From Bimastos eiseni (lineage: Eukaryota > Annelida > Clitellata > Crassiclitellata > Lumbricidae): DNA of 64,000 nucleotides. Position 1 is the stretch's first letter. Each line of letters starts with the position of its first letter. Of this stretch, positions 24,001 to 35,000 are shown piece by piece. The notes under the pieces are model-generated. The model had not been told where the DNA came from, ran no database searches, and saw only the letters and a list, made by a program, of their open reading frames with translations. The stretch spans positions 3,061,924 to 3,125,923 of the forward strand of contig OY365818.1 of assembly GCA_959347315.1 (NCBI GenBank). Direction: 5' to 3'. Position numbers and translations under genes: made by a program.

Positions 24001-27000
24001 CGAGGGATTCTGTATACTTCAGGGAAAACGATAACAACAATAATAATCTAACAAGAAAATATGGCATCGGGTCAAAAAGTCAAACTTCTGTCAAAATCGT
24101 AATAAGGCTTCCAGTTGTTGGATTCGTTTTTGTCTCTCATTCGTTGTAAGGATCATTTAATTCAAGCACCAACTGAGAACTGATTAAGGGCCCATCCATA
24201 TATCACGTACGCAAAAAATCGGATTTTCGAACCCCTCCTCTGTTGCACCGCGTACATTGCGTGGACCCCTCCCCCATGCGTACGTACATTTGAGCTCTAC
24301 CCCCATTGCAAAGGTTAAATAACTAAAAACATCTATAAGACATTGATTTTACCACAGGCTATAGATTTATTTCTGTTAAGCATCATATTTAACAACTTAA
24401 CTTTGTTAACTGTTATGGAGAAATAAAATACTAACAACACTTGCATTTGAAAGAGTTTTAATGCTAAAAAATTGATTAAAATTGATCAAGCAAGAATATA
24501 GTCTGTGATTGGGTCTACAGTTCTGATTTTCATATTCTGTAATGTGGATGTCATAATTAGACAAATATATTTGCGTACGTACATATTTTCGGGACCCCTC
24601 CCCAACGTATTTTTTATTTTTTTAAATCTAGGTTGTTTGCACCTTTGGTTCTCTGTGAATTGCTTCATTGGTTGCATAATTATTGAATGAAATTGGGCGA
24701 CCTCTTTTAGCGGAACGGTTCGTTCCTTTGGGGTTTCCCATTGCTCATTGAATACTGTTTAAAAAAACCTGAATGAGCTTCTGCATGGCAAGATCGCTCT
24801 TTATCTGTCCCTCCTTCCTCGCTCTGGCAACGACAGAAATTGCCCAAATGAACGGAACGAAGTACTTGTTGTTCGAGATCTTCATGTCCTCCAAAGTCTT
24901 CTGCTCAGCTGCCGTTAGGAACCCTAAAAGAGTCGACATAATTAATGTAGCGCTTGTTGCTTGCCTAGCACAGCAGCCCAACAAAACATCCGTGAATGCT
25001 TCCTCATCTTTGAGGCTTTGAAAGGCGCTACATAAATATATATATATTCAACATAAACACACATGTACACACGAGATTTTCAGCTTCGAATAATAATAAT
25101 AATAATAATCATAGCAACAATTTCTAGGGTGGCCTTTATGACTTAGTAGTACTTTCAATTTACCGGCAGACAGTGGTACACAAATATCAGCAGAAAACAG
25201 CAATATATGTAGATGTTCTAAGAAAAGCAGGCAAATGTTGCAAATCACAATTTCGAGATAACTGCCGAAAATGCTATGAAGAATAAATCATGTGTGTTTT
25301 GAGTTTGGATCAAATTTAAGTAACAATTACTTCCTCCAAAAATACTAGAACTTGGGTGATGACATTTTGCGTTTGCGACATTTTTGGCCATTTTCTCGAA
25401 ATTGCGAGCTGCGACATCACCCTGCTTTTGATAAAGCATCTCACAAATGTCCCTATAAAATTGCAATTATCTCCGAGTTGTTTATTAGCACCTGCTTCCG
25501 TCAAGTGAGTCAAAGTGGGAAACCGTTTCTTGATCTGTGGACTGATCGACGACATCGTCATGACGAACGCCAGGCAGATATATCGCATGATAGTTCTCCT
25601 CATGAGTCGGCCTCGTTCGTCGTTAGACTGCATGTAGGTCGATACGTAAATGGCCATTCGAGTAGGCCATGGTATAGAGTTGAACTGCTCCCAGAAGCGG
25701 TTGATCACGCGCTGCACGTAGAAGCCGAGCAACAGCGAAAGGGGAATCACATAGCTGAACTTATTGCAGTACACGGCAATTGCCTCAAAAGTCCTACAAA
25801 ATCCATTGAGCTGATTGATCATGGCTTGTCACTCAATCAATCATTCATTCATTCACAGACCCAACCACTGACCCACACACCAATCAATCAGCCCGTCAAG
25901 GCGTCAACCGAAATCAACCAACTAATCAATAATATTTGATTCTTTTTTTTAATTTGTTTATTACGCGGTACAAGTATTACGAATCACACAGCAATGTGTC
26001 CAGAATTACAGCAAAGTCCAAATTTACAGTCAAGAAAAGCTAAATAGCCTATACTAACCCTGGCACCCCTTTCTCAATTAGTCTTCACACATGTATCATT
26101 CGACTTTGATTGTCTATCCCATAGGGCGAAACTTCAAATATTGGGCTCTCCTCCAAGATAACTGTTATGGACCATGTTATAGCGCCTGTTTTAGGATACA
26201 TTCTTCAGGATCATTCCTTTCCAGCTTTTAATATCAGGCCCCTGTAGTTCTGGCCCCTCTGTGACGGGCTCATAGCTGTGTTGCTACATCCAACAAGCAA
26301 TCGTTTATGACACTACTTGACATGCAGCAATAAATTATTAAAACTATCCTACCATTGGTTACCTTGTAGCACTCAAGTAATCAATTAAAAATTACCAGTC
26401 ACTTATACTGTACATATAATGAAAGCGCATGCAAGAAATCACGCATGTTTCAATCAATCAAATAATCAATCGTTAATAAAAATAGAAAAAATCATCGTAC
26501 CTATCAAACTGATTATCATTGTCTGGTCACGCCTGAATAAAGAACTGTTCTTGGTGAATGAGCTTATCTCAGTCATCTGGTTGCAGGATCTAAATCATGG
26601 AACTCTCTTATTAGTTACAACTTACATATTTCAAATTGCTTGTCCACCTTAGGCTGTCTCTCTGTACGGACGGATCATCTGTATATATTGACCCAATTAT
26701 GGCTTAGTTTTGGGTTGACATCAACTGATGCCATGTGCATCACACACCAGCGCTATATAAGTCGCTAATTATAGTCAATATCAGCAAAAAGTAAGATTCT
26801 AGGCTTACCTCTTGTTCGCCTCAGTCATGAGGAAGTGATACGAAAGGCTAAGAACGGCATAGAAACTAGCGAAGAGGGACAGCTCAAACCACACCAGCTT
26901 ATAAATGCTGCCCTCCCATCTGCAACGACAACAGCATTAAGTTTAAACCAATATAATACAACGGCATTTGATATTTACCTCCTTCCAAACTTAAGAAATG

Positions 27001-27900
27001 TGTATTGGCCAGATAAATAACTATGCTTATGCACATAATATCACTGACCTCTGCATGCATGCTGAGTGCCAGGAATAGATAGATGACACTTGATCAGTCT
27101 GGTCATTATAGCCTTCCTGACCCCTAAAGCTTATAGTCATATAACCTAAAATCAACCTCAGATAACCTCAGATATGTCAACTGCTAACAGTTCCTCAAGC
27201 TATCAAACTGCATGTAGGCCCTATTTGGTTACTGCTCCTTCTGTAGACTTGACCCCCTTGGTTCCTCGAACTAGAACAGCTATGGCTCAGTCTCAATTCT
27301 TTGCTGCAATTGGTTCCTCATTGTGGAGTGCGCTTTCTCCATCTGTTAGCTCTAAAATTCTATCTGGCAGTCTCTCGTCCTCTTTCACTTTTCTCAAAAC
27401 CTACTTCTTCTCACCCGGGAATTGCACACCAGCAGAGCAGTGCTTCTGAACGGTTCACCCTACTACAGGTGCTCTATAAATGCTTAAATACAATACAATA
27501 GTAAGTACGTTTGTTATAAAGTAATATCAGGTGTAGTTGACTTAGGCTAATCTTTATTTATACTTTATTATAGCTACCTTTAAAAACGGCACACCCCACT
27601 GTGACCCCAGACAAGTCAACTGCACTGCAATGTCTGCACATTTTGTGTCATAAAATGCTACCAACAGCCTTGACTCTGGTAGGTCGAAACTCATTCTTAT
27701 ATATAGCGGCATACCATAATAATAATAATAATAATTTGACACTAATGATGACGTATGCAAGCCCATACACAAGGACATATATATATATATATATATATTG
27801 TAGATATACTCAAAGAAGCAACAGAAGCTTACCTCAATAATAATTTCAAAAAACCACCACACTGAACAGTTGCAACTGCGTCGTTATATCGGATTGTCAT
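18006..27900 (-). CDS. Bestrophin B, calcium-activated anion channel (11 exons, 498 aa)
   Basis: Coding exons: 27900-27833, 26919-26809, 25793-25492, 24923-24769, 23609-23532, 23103-22966, 21421-21341, 20794-20643, 20077-19994, 19271-19198, 18259-18006. Exons 1-9 have exactly the lengths and phases of bestrophin A; exon 10 is two codons shorter and exon 11 lacks the octapeptide array. Family signatures are MTIRY, WEGSIYK, LGFYVQRVINR, PWPTRM, RRTIMRY, KRFP and FGEDDDDF. By human numbering the neck residue 80 is Leu (IPLSLLLGF, normally Phe) and aperture residue 205 is Leu, both differing from copy A. The tail has a basic exon-10 stretch (LRVKKLYRHKKS) and the same terminal helix (LTQQES...ELRELRK). 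It lies about 3.5 kb upstream of gene A in the same direction. Head-to-head with it at 29.1 kb is the EFCAB14-like gene. I am confident of the core; the tail exons rest on phase and A/B agreement. Confidence 0.93.
18800..19090 (+). mobile_element. SINE-like family 2, copy 1
   Basis: About 290 bp ending in an (ATT)n tail. Internal landmarks are taatggtgaatac, gagttcgagacc (B-box-like), gtaaggttgactagtcctt, gggcggtgg and cattcgttcatac. Relatives: 32775-32990 (-), 43360-43580 (+), 52500-52800 (-), 53225-53425 (-). It lies in the last intron of bestrophin B. Confidence 0.8.
19428..19618. mobile_element. Long hairpin (fold-back) MITE-like element
   Basis: Two arms of about 75 bp pair with few mismatches (gaattctaattcgattgcg against the complement of gtaatagaattataattc). 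The loop region contains two more perfect small inverted repeats of the type gatgtttgtac...gtacaaacatc. It lies in intron 9 of bestrophin B. No matching element was seen elsewhere in the window. Confidence 0.85.
22605..22798 (-). mobile_element. tRNA-derived SINE, family 1, copy 4
   Basis: Reverse-oriented. The tail is at 22605 (gatattgcccttctttcaaa) and the tRNA-like head is degraded near 22735-22798 (gggtcgaaccc B-box complement intact). It lies in intron 6 of bestrophin B. Confidence 0.8.
24187..24612. mobile_element. Non-autonomous DNA transposon family 2, copy 2 (truncated)
   Basis: Inverted relative to 4965-5443. It starts with the terminal repeat agggcccatccatatatcac and aligns through gcgtacgtacatattttcgg, then loses the opposite terminus. 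Confidence 0.7.
27190..27480 (+). pseudogene. LINE 3' terminal fragment
   Basis: The frame reads DLTPLVPRTRTAMAQSQFF, then SLWSALSPSV and later [14 protein letters not shown]. This resembles the last part of many LINE ORF2 proteins (VPRT...LWNSLP...F). It is followed by an A-rich end (tacaatacaata). Related pieces are at 60350-60610 and 61465-61660. Confidence 0.7.
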
Positions 27901-28431
27901 TTTCTAAAGATCAGCAAATAACAACAGGTAGGCCCTATCATTTATAGTCATCATGACAAACGGTGTATAACCATGTCAAATACAACAGCTCATTGCAAGC
28001 TGTCATAGCACCGATGCATAATCGCAAAATTCAGTATAGGGCGCCTATACCACTATTTGTGCGGGTATAGACCTACACACTATCAGAATCAGCTTTGAAT
28101 TTTGCGTGCGTACGATCTGATCCGTTCATTTGAAAAGTTTGAACATCATAGCATAGCCTATGTCAAGTTTAATGCAGAGAAACACAGTTTAAGATTCTGT
28201 CACAAGTTGCACACATTTTACATGAACGATCACGCCAATCATCTTCGTGTTGTGCGTTCGGGGGCGTCTCTTTGGAAGCCTGAGCAAGTGAGCTTGGGCT
28301 TATAAAAGGGCGCCAATAGGATCATGACTTTGAACATAATTATTTACAATTTTCTCACGTTACAAAAAACAAGAAGAAACAACACTAGGAATTTAAGACA
28401 TTTAAACTGCTGTAAAAAAATCAGAACTTAC

Positions 28432-28530
28432 TGCTATAAATAGCGTCCCTCCATACGCAGACGACACCAGATACCAAAATACACAACGCCAGTTTTCGTT
28501 TGCTGCATAAGTGAGTAAGTAGGCAAGGAA
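28432..28530 (-). promoter_or_regulatory. Candidate 5' UTR exon of bestrophin B
   Basis: Counterpart of 15193-15320. The conserved ccatacgcagacgacacc block precedes a good minus-strand donor (GCA|GTAAGTTC at 28432/28431). The upstream edge is not defined. Confidence 0.45.
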
Positions 28531-29084
28531 AGTAGCTAAGAATAGTCTATATTAAAGCGGTTGCAGAAGAGCCACTCTCCGATTTTGACAGACATAACAA
28601 GACAAATATAAACTCAAAAGGGTACGTCATCCTTCCTATAATTTTCCATAGTTTATTGAAAGAGAGCTTTCCGAGAGAAAGTCAAAGAGGTACGAGTCCG
28701 GTTTCCAGAGGCCACAGATCAAGAAAGCTTAACATACGCCGTGGTATATACCTTTCAACTCTAAAAAGCATCCACTTTAGCCGTGTGCCTGATTCTCTGG
28801 ATCTTGATCCCCTTCCGATTGATTTCGTTTTGATTAGGTGCATGCGTTTAACGGTTTAAGCTCTTCCTGCGACTTCGCACTAGTTACGAATCTAAGGATT
28901 GACCTGAATTTCACCAATGAAATTGATACAATTATAATTAGGTCAACCAATAGCGTTCTATTTCTATCAAAACATCCGAAGTCTGATCGGCGGCAGCGAT
29001 TGAGATTTTTCTGAACGTTTCGTTCGCGGCTAAGTCCGCCGTTTTTAGTTCCTGATTTAGAAAGCGGCCGATTCGATCGAAAAT
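28531..29084. promoter_or_regulatory. Divergent promoter region, bestrophin B / EFCAB14-like gene
   Basis: The two genes point away from each other across this ~0.5-kb space. CpG density rises towards 28990-29090 (gcggcagcg, ttcgttcgcggc, gcggccgattcgatcg), just before the plus-strand ATG at 29085. No TATA box is evident on the plus side. Confidence 0.45.
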
Positions 29085-32000
29085 ATGGCTTCACAGACGA
29101 AGTTAGCTGTTGACTTCAGGCCGATTAAAAGAATAAAAAAGCGACGAGAACTGGACGCTCTCGTTTGCACGAAGCATCGATTTCTGAGCAGATCCGGCAC
29201 AGCGTCGGCTGCAGGGAGGACTGAGTTACTTTGGAATGAGTCAGAAACCTCCGAGATGGATGAGTTTGATGTACAAGCCAAAGTACTCTTGCCAAAGTAA
29301 TTTTTTATTAATTCGTATCGTCTCGCGGTGTCAGTAATTAAACGCGTTTCCTGGGTTCTCGTTATCACCTCAGTCAGTTGGTAGATTCAGACATTGGATA
29401 TTCTTTTTGGAAAACCCTATGCCAAATTCATGTAAAAATCTAAAAGAATTTCACATTTCTATACACATTGTCTAAACAAAAGCACCATCAAGCAACAGTT
29501 AATATCCTACGCTATAAGAAAATGATCACAAGCTAATTCATTGACGTCGATAGGCGGGACAGATTTGGGTCGAAACACGGGGAAGAGCCATTTTGAGCCG
29601 TTTTTACACATTTTCTCGCTACATTTGGTGAATCTATGCATTATGTTCTTCCTATCATGAGTAATGCACCTAGGCTATTAGAAAATAATCACAAACTGAA
29701 TTAATGAGCTGGGTAAGATTGTCGAATTAGGGTTGAAATAGGCGGGACAGATTTGGGTCGAAACACGGGGAAGAGCCATTTTGAGCCGTTTTTACACATT
29801 TTCTCGCTACATTTGGTGAATCTGTGCATTATTTTTTTCCTATCATAAGTAACACACCTAGGCTATTAGAAAATAATCACAAACTGATTTAATGAGGTGG
29901 GTCAGAATTCACCAACCATAATGCATAAATGTGTGAAAATGGCTTCCTGTGTTTCGACCCAAATCTGACCCACTCCCCACATCATTAAATCTGTTTGTGA
30001 TTATTTTCTGACCACCTGCGTCTGTAACTGTTTGTTGCTAGTGATTTTTTTTTTAACATTATGCGTATGATACATTATGATTTGTATTCATTCATTCATT
30101 TCGAGAATTTGTATAGCGCCTCTTCAAGCAAGACTACTCAGAGGTGCTCCCAGCCCAGCCACAGCTAAGGTGAAATGCTTTAGCAGCTTACAAAGATCAG
30201 TTGGAAGGGGGAAGACAGAGGTCACCCGGGAGGAGCCCATTCCAGGTGGATGAACCAATAACTGAGTATTTTGACGCTCTTTAATGAGCAGAGTCTTACT
30301 CGAAGGGCGCATTACAATGTATTGACTAATCAGAGTACTTTGAGAAAGATAGGTTTTAATTTTTAGTCAATCTGTCTGTCTGTCTGTCTGACTGTCTATC
30401 TGTCCATTTCAAACATTCAATGACATGCATACATTCCTACACAGCTGATTCAAGTGGCACTATTTAAGTGCTCCATTACGTTGCATTATTAAATAAACAT
30501 GAGTTTTAAATGTTGTTTAGGAGAAGTCCTTTTTGTGCATGTTCTACATGTTGTGGTGTCCTCTATGGCGTTCTTCTCGCAGCTTGCTTAGTCTCGATTT
30601 GTGGTTTAGTCGCGACTTACGTGCAGCTGAGAAAAGAGGTGACAGAGCTACAGTCAAAGCTCGCCAAAGGTTAGTCAAATTCACGGATTTTTATTCGATT
30701 GTCATTGCTGATTGATATGGTTCATACATTGTCTTGATTGATGTTTTATTGATTTATTATTAATTGATTAAGTTTTTGATTGATTGATTTTTCTATTGCT
30801 TGAGTGGTTGAATGTTTTATTGACTGATTGATTTTTTAGATGATTTCCTGATACATGCTGAATGTGCAGTCGTGATCTTGAATTTCTAAAGCCACTGCCC
30901 GTTCTTTGACACTGTCAGTTCCAAGCCTGGGTGAAGGAGGAGGGTGACACTAGTGATCTTTGTTATTACACAGTGTTGTTAAACCGAAACTAATCAACCT
31001 ATATTTCTGAGCCACCTAGGGAGTGGTACGAATTACTCGTGGCCACCTGTCAGGCTAGCGTAAGATAGTGCTCTTCTACCTCTTCTTCTAAGTGCTAATT
31101 GCAGAGCACCAGCTTATTCACAAGAGCTGCAACATGTCAGAGGGGTTGTCCAGGGACTTGGTGGAGGTAACCTGTTGGCAATGTTCCATCTAACTATGAG
31201 GAGATAGTGTGTGCAAGAACTGTTTTTGGTGTAACATTTTAAGAATGGTTGAGACTTTTGTGCGCAGGTCCTAGCTGAATGCGATCATAGTTAAATAAAT
31301 TAAGACCATATCGAGAAGTCCATGATGATAAGTTCTAATAGTTTAAGAATAATTCCCTTGTCTAAAGATAAATTTTAAAGGGGACCTATCAGCCAAGGAA
31401 CCAACGTTTCTGGAGTAAGGTAGGCAGTAGTTTCATAAAGGAAAATCATGACTTGTTATTTTTGAAAGAAATATTTGTGTGTGTACACTATATTTTTGTT
31501 TGCGTTGGCTCCACGGGCCATGTGCACGCGCGCAGGTTAGATGGAACATTGAGATGACATGGTCATTGGTTGTTCCATTTCTGACAGTGGATGACTTGAA
31601 CAGCGACTTCTCTAGTCAGTTGGAAGACTTGAGCTCAGTCCAGCACGACTTCGGTCTGCGACTTCAGCGATTTGATGTCGGTGTAAGCGACATTCGGGAG
31701 AACATTTCCACCATCGTTAGTCAGGTGACTGCCTCCCTATCAATAATGCTTCAATTTGTGTAGGGTGTCATCTGTTTGTCCATCTGTTTGTCCATCTGTT
31801 TGTCCATCTGTTTGTCCATCTGTTTGTCCATCTGTTTGTCCATCTGTTTGTCCATCTGTTTGTCCATCTGTTTGTCCATCTGTTTGTCCATCTGTTTGTC
31901 CATCTGTTTGTCCATCTGTTTGTCTGTCTGCTTGTCTTTGTTAGTCTATGTCTGTCTGGGCGTGACTTTGTCTCTCTGTCTTTATGTGTTGTCTCACATT

Positions 32001-35000
32001 TTGCGTTTTGTTTGAATCTGTCTTTTTGTCTGTCTGTCTGTCTCTTTGTTTGTCTGGAGTGTGCCTTTGTCTGTGTATCTTTCTGTGTCTGCCTGTATAT
32101 GTCAATATATCTGTATATCCCCCTTTGTATCTGTCTGCCAATATATTGATCTTTCTTTCAGTAGTGACTGGTAGTTGATGATTTCTGTTAATAGTGATTA
32201 ATTAGTTCTTTAGATGTATATTTTTTATGTTTTAGTTCAGTCTTACATTGCATATTTTAATTAGTTGTGTGGTTGGATATTTTGTATATTTTAATTAGTT
32301 CTATGGTTGGATATTTTTTATATTTTAATTGGTTCTATGGTTGGATTTTTTTTTATTAGTTCTTTAGTTGGATATTTTTAATTTTTTAATTAGGTCTTTG
32401 GTTGTATATTTTATTTAGTTTTAGATCTTTAGTTGTATATTTTAATTAGTTCTTTGGTTGGACATTAAATATTTTTTTAATTTATTTTTTGTTTGGATAT
32501 TTTCTCCTTGTAGGTGAATGTCGTTGATGTTTCGCTGAAGGTCCTTGACCTTAAGCTGGCTCAATGGCAGGAGGTTAATTCGCTCGCACCGAACAACCAC
32601 AGCAATGTTGTACGTTTATCAGTTTTTTGCCTGTGAGTCAGCAGTCAAGCAAACTGAATGAGCGAATGAATGAATGCATGAGTTTGTGAATGAATGATTG
32701 AGTGAGTAAGAGTGGGAGGGAAGGAGGGTGTGTGAGCGAATAAGTAGCAGAATGGTGAGTGTAGTTCCTGCTAATAATAATAATAATAATTCTGTTTATT
32801 CAAACTGGCAGCAACCAGGTTGATTACAGAAACAGTATGAACGAATGATGTTGGCAGCCATGCAGGGCGCCCATTACGTTATGCATATAATTTAATTTAA
32901 CCAACACCGCACGTATACAGGGTATCGAACTCGGTTCCTCAGCTCTGCTCCCTAGTGTGTCATCCATTACTCTTCGACCCCATGGCTGGGTTCCTGGAAA
33001 GTGAGGTTGGGTTCAAGTTTTTCTTCTTCATTGTACACATGAAAAAATTATGGGTATTCTAGCCCCACATTGAGGATCTTGTTTTAGCCAAAGTGCATTG
33101 GATTTTAGCCCAAATGTTTCGATTCTTCATCGACATTATGGCCTTTTCACGTATCTATGTTGTCCTTTTAAATCTTGGGCTTCTTGTTCTTGCCAGCGTG
33201 ATTTGAGGATGGTCGAAGCTGCGCGTTCTGTGTGTGTGTAGATTGCTGAGAAAAGTGAACATCTGACGAGAGACCAACTTTCAGAAGAGGATGACGAAGT
33301 CCTGCTCGAGCAGCTTGCTCCTAAGGTCTGATCCCGTTAGGGTTTTTTGCTATATTGGTTAGTGCATTAGTTATGGTTAATATACTAACTAAAATTATAC
33401 ATGTGATGTAATGTACTGAGTACCATTAAACATCTAGTGTAATGTACTCAGTCCCACTGTACATATAATGTAATATACTCAGTACCACTGTACATATAAT
33501 GTAATGTATTCAGTACCACTGTGCATCTAATATAAAGTACTAAGTACCACTGTACATCTAATATAATGAACTAAGTATATGTTATGTACAGGGGCGGCGT
33601 TCCCGTGGGAGTCGAGGGGGACAAGTCCTCCCACCTTTTACGGAGTGAGGACACATTATGTGTGTGTCCTCAAAATTTCCTACCCCTCTCATTGGGTGTC
33701 CCCCCACCCGTCAAACGAGATCGCCGCCTCTGGTAATGTACTAAATACCATTGTACAGCCAATATAATATTATCAGAATTTGGATTATAAGAAACCAATT
33801 TCTGCAGGAGGTTCTCTTGTCTTTTTTTGTAACGCAAGTTCTCTTGGGTGGAAAAGAAATTGAATCTGCTGAACGTAACCATCCACAGGCGGCTGGAAGA
33901 AATGAAAACACACTCTGCGCTGGTCGACGTAAGCTGAAGTTTCCTGTCTTGTCAAATATTAGAATGTACATAAACTTAATAATAATAATAATAATGACGA
34001 CTATTTATAAATCATCGTAAACGCGGCTATACCACTGCAAGGGCGCCTAACAATCCTATAGGAAGTCAGAAGGAAGGATAAGCCTTAGAGAAAAAGTACG
34101 ACTTCGATTTCAGGGAGTGAGGATTTTTACCGAGATGATGCTATATTGTTAAGTTGAAAGGCATTTTATAAGCGCTAGAAATGGCGATGTTATTTGAGAC
34201 AGTCAGAGCTATACAATTTTGCACTGAAGCAATTCTCTGAAAATTGACACCATGATAATAATAGTGTGGCACGGTGGCTGATCGGTTAGAGCGGTTGTGT
34301 GCTGAATGAGCGGGTTCGACTCTCGTCCGAGGCATCAGTCCCTGTGTAGGGACCTTGAGCAAGTCCTTTACGCACAATTGCTCTGCAGTACAACTGTAAT
34401 TGCACCGTCAAGGCGTGTGCACTTCTGAGCAAAAGATGTTGGAAGAAGTGCAATATCAAATTTCAAGAATTTTAATAGTAATAATAATGATAACGATTAT
34501 AATAACAGCTGTTCACATAATTTTTTTCGTTAAAACAGCTACCATAAAAATGTTTTAACATAGAGATTACATTTATCTTGGATATAAATACAAAGCGTTA
34601 AAAATTTCGCTTGATATATATGAAATCTTAAATCCAGTAAGTCATTGCTTTACTTTACCTCAGACCTCAACGTGTGGGTTTCTGATTTATTCGATTTAAC
34701 CTTTGACGCTCATGGATAGGAATGAACTAAGTGTTAATTTCCTGCTGAGTACCGAGTTTGAGTTGTACAGAGTCCGAGTTTCGAATATTTGAAACAGTCT
34801 CATTCTCTTGATTTTTAGTTTGGCAGTTTGAACGGATATTTATGAAATTTTGGTTTTGCCTCGGTAGATGCTAAGACAACCATTATTATTATTGTCATTA
34901 TTGTTATTATTATTATTATTAAACGGACGATTTCTAGAGCGCCGTAACGCAGCCATGCCGCTAAAAGGGCACTTTATGTTAACACCGTCAGCAAAACTAA

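Noticed and set aside
33808..33928. Alternative acceptor (ctgcag) for exon 6 of the EFCAB14-like gene
   Set aside because: It reads in a different frame and ends in phase 1, while exon 7 requires phase 0. The 33839 acceptor fits.
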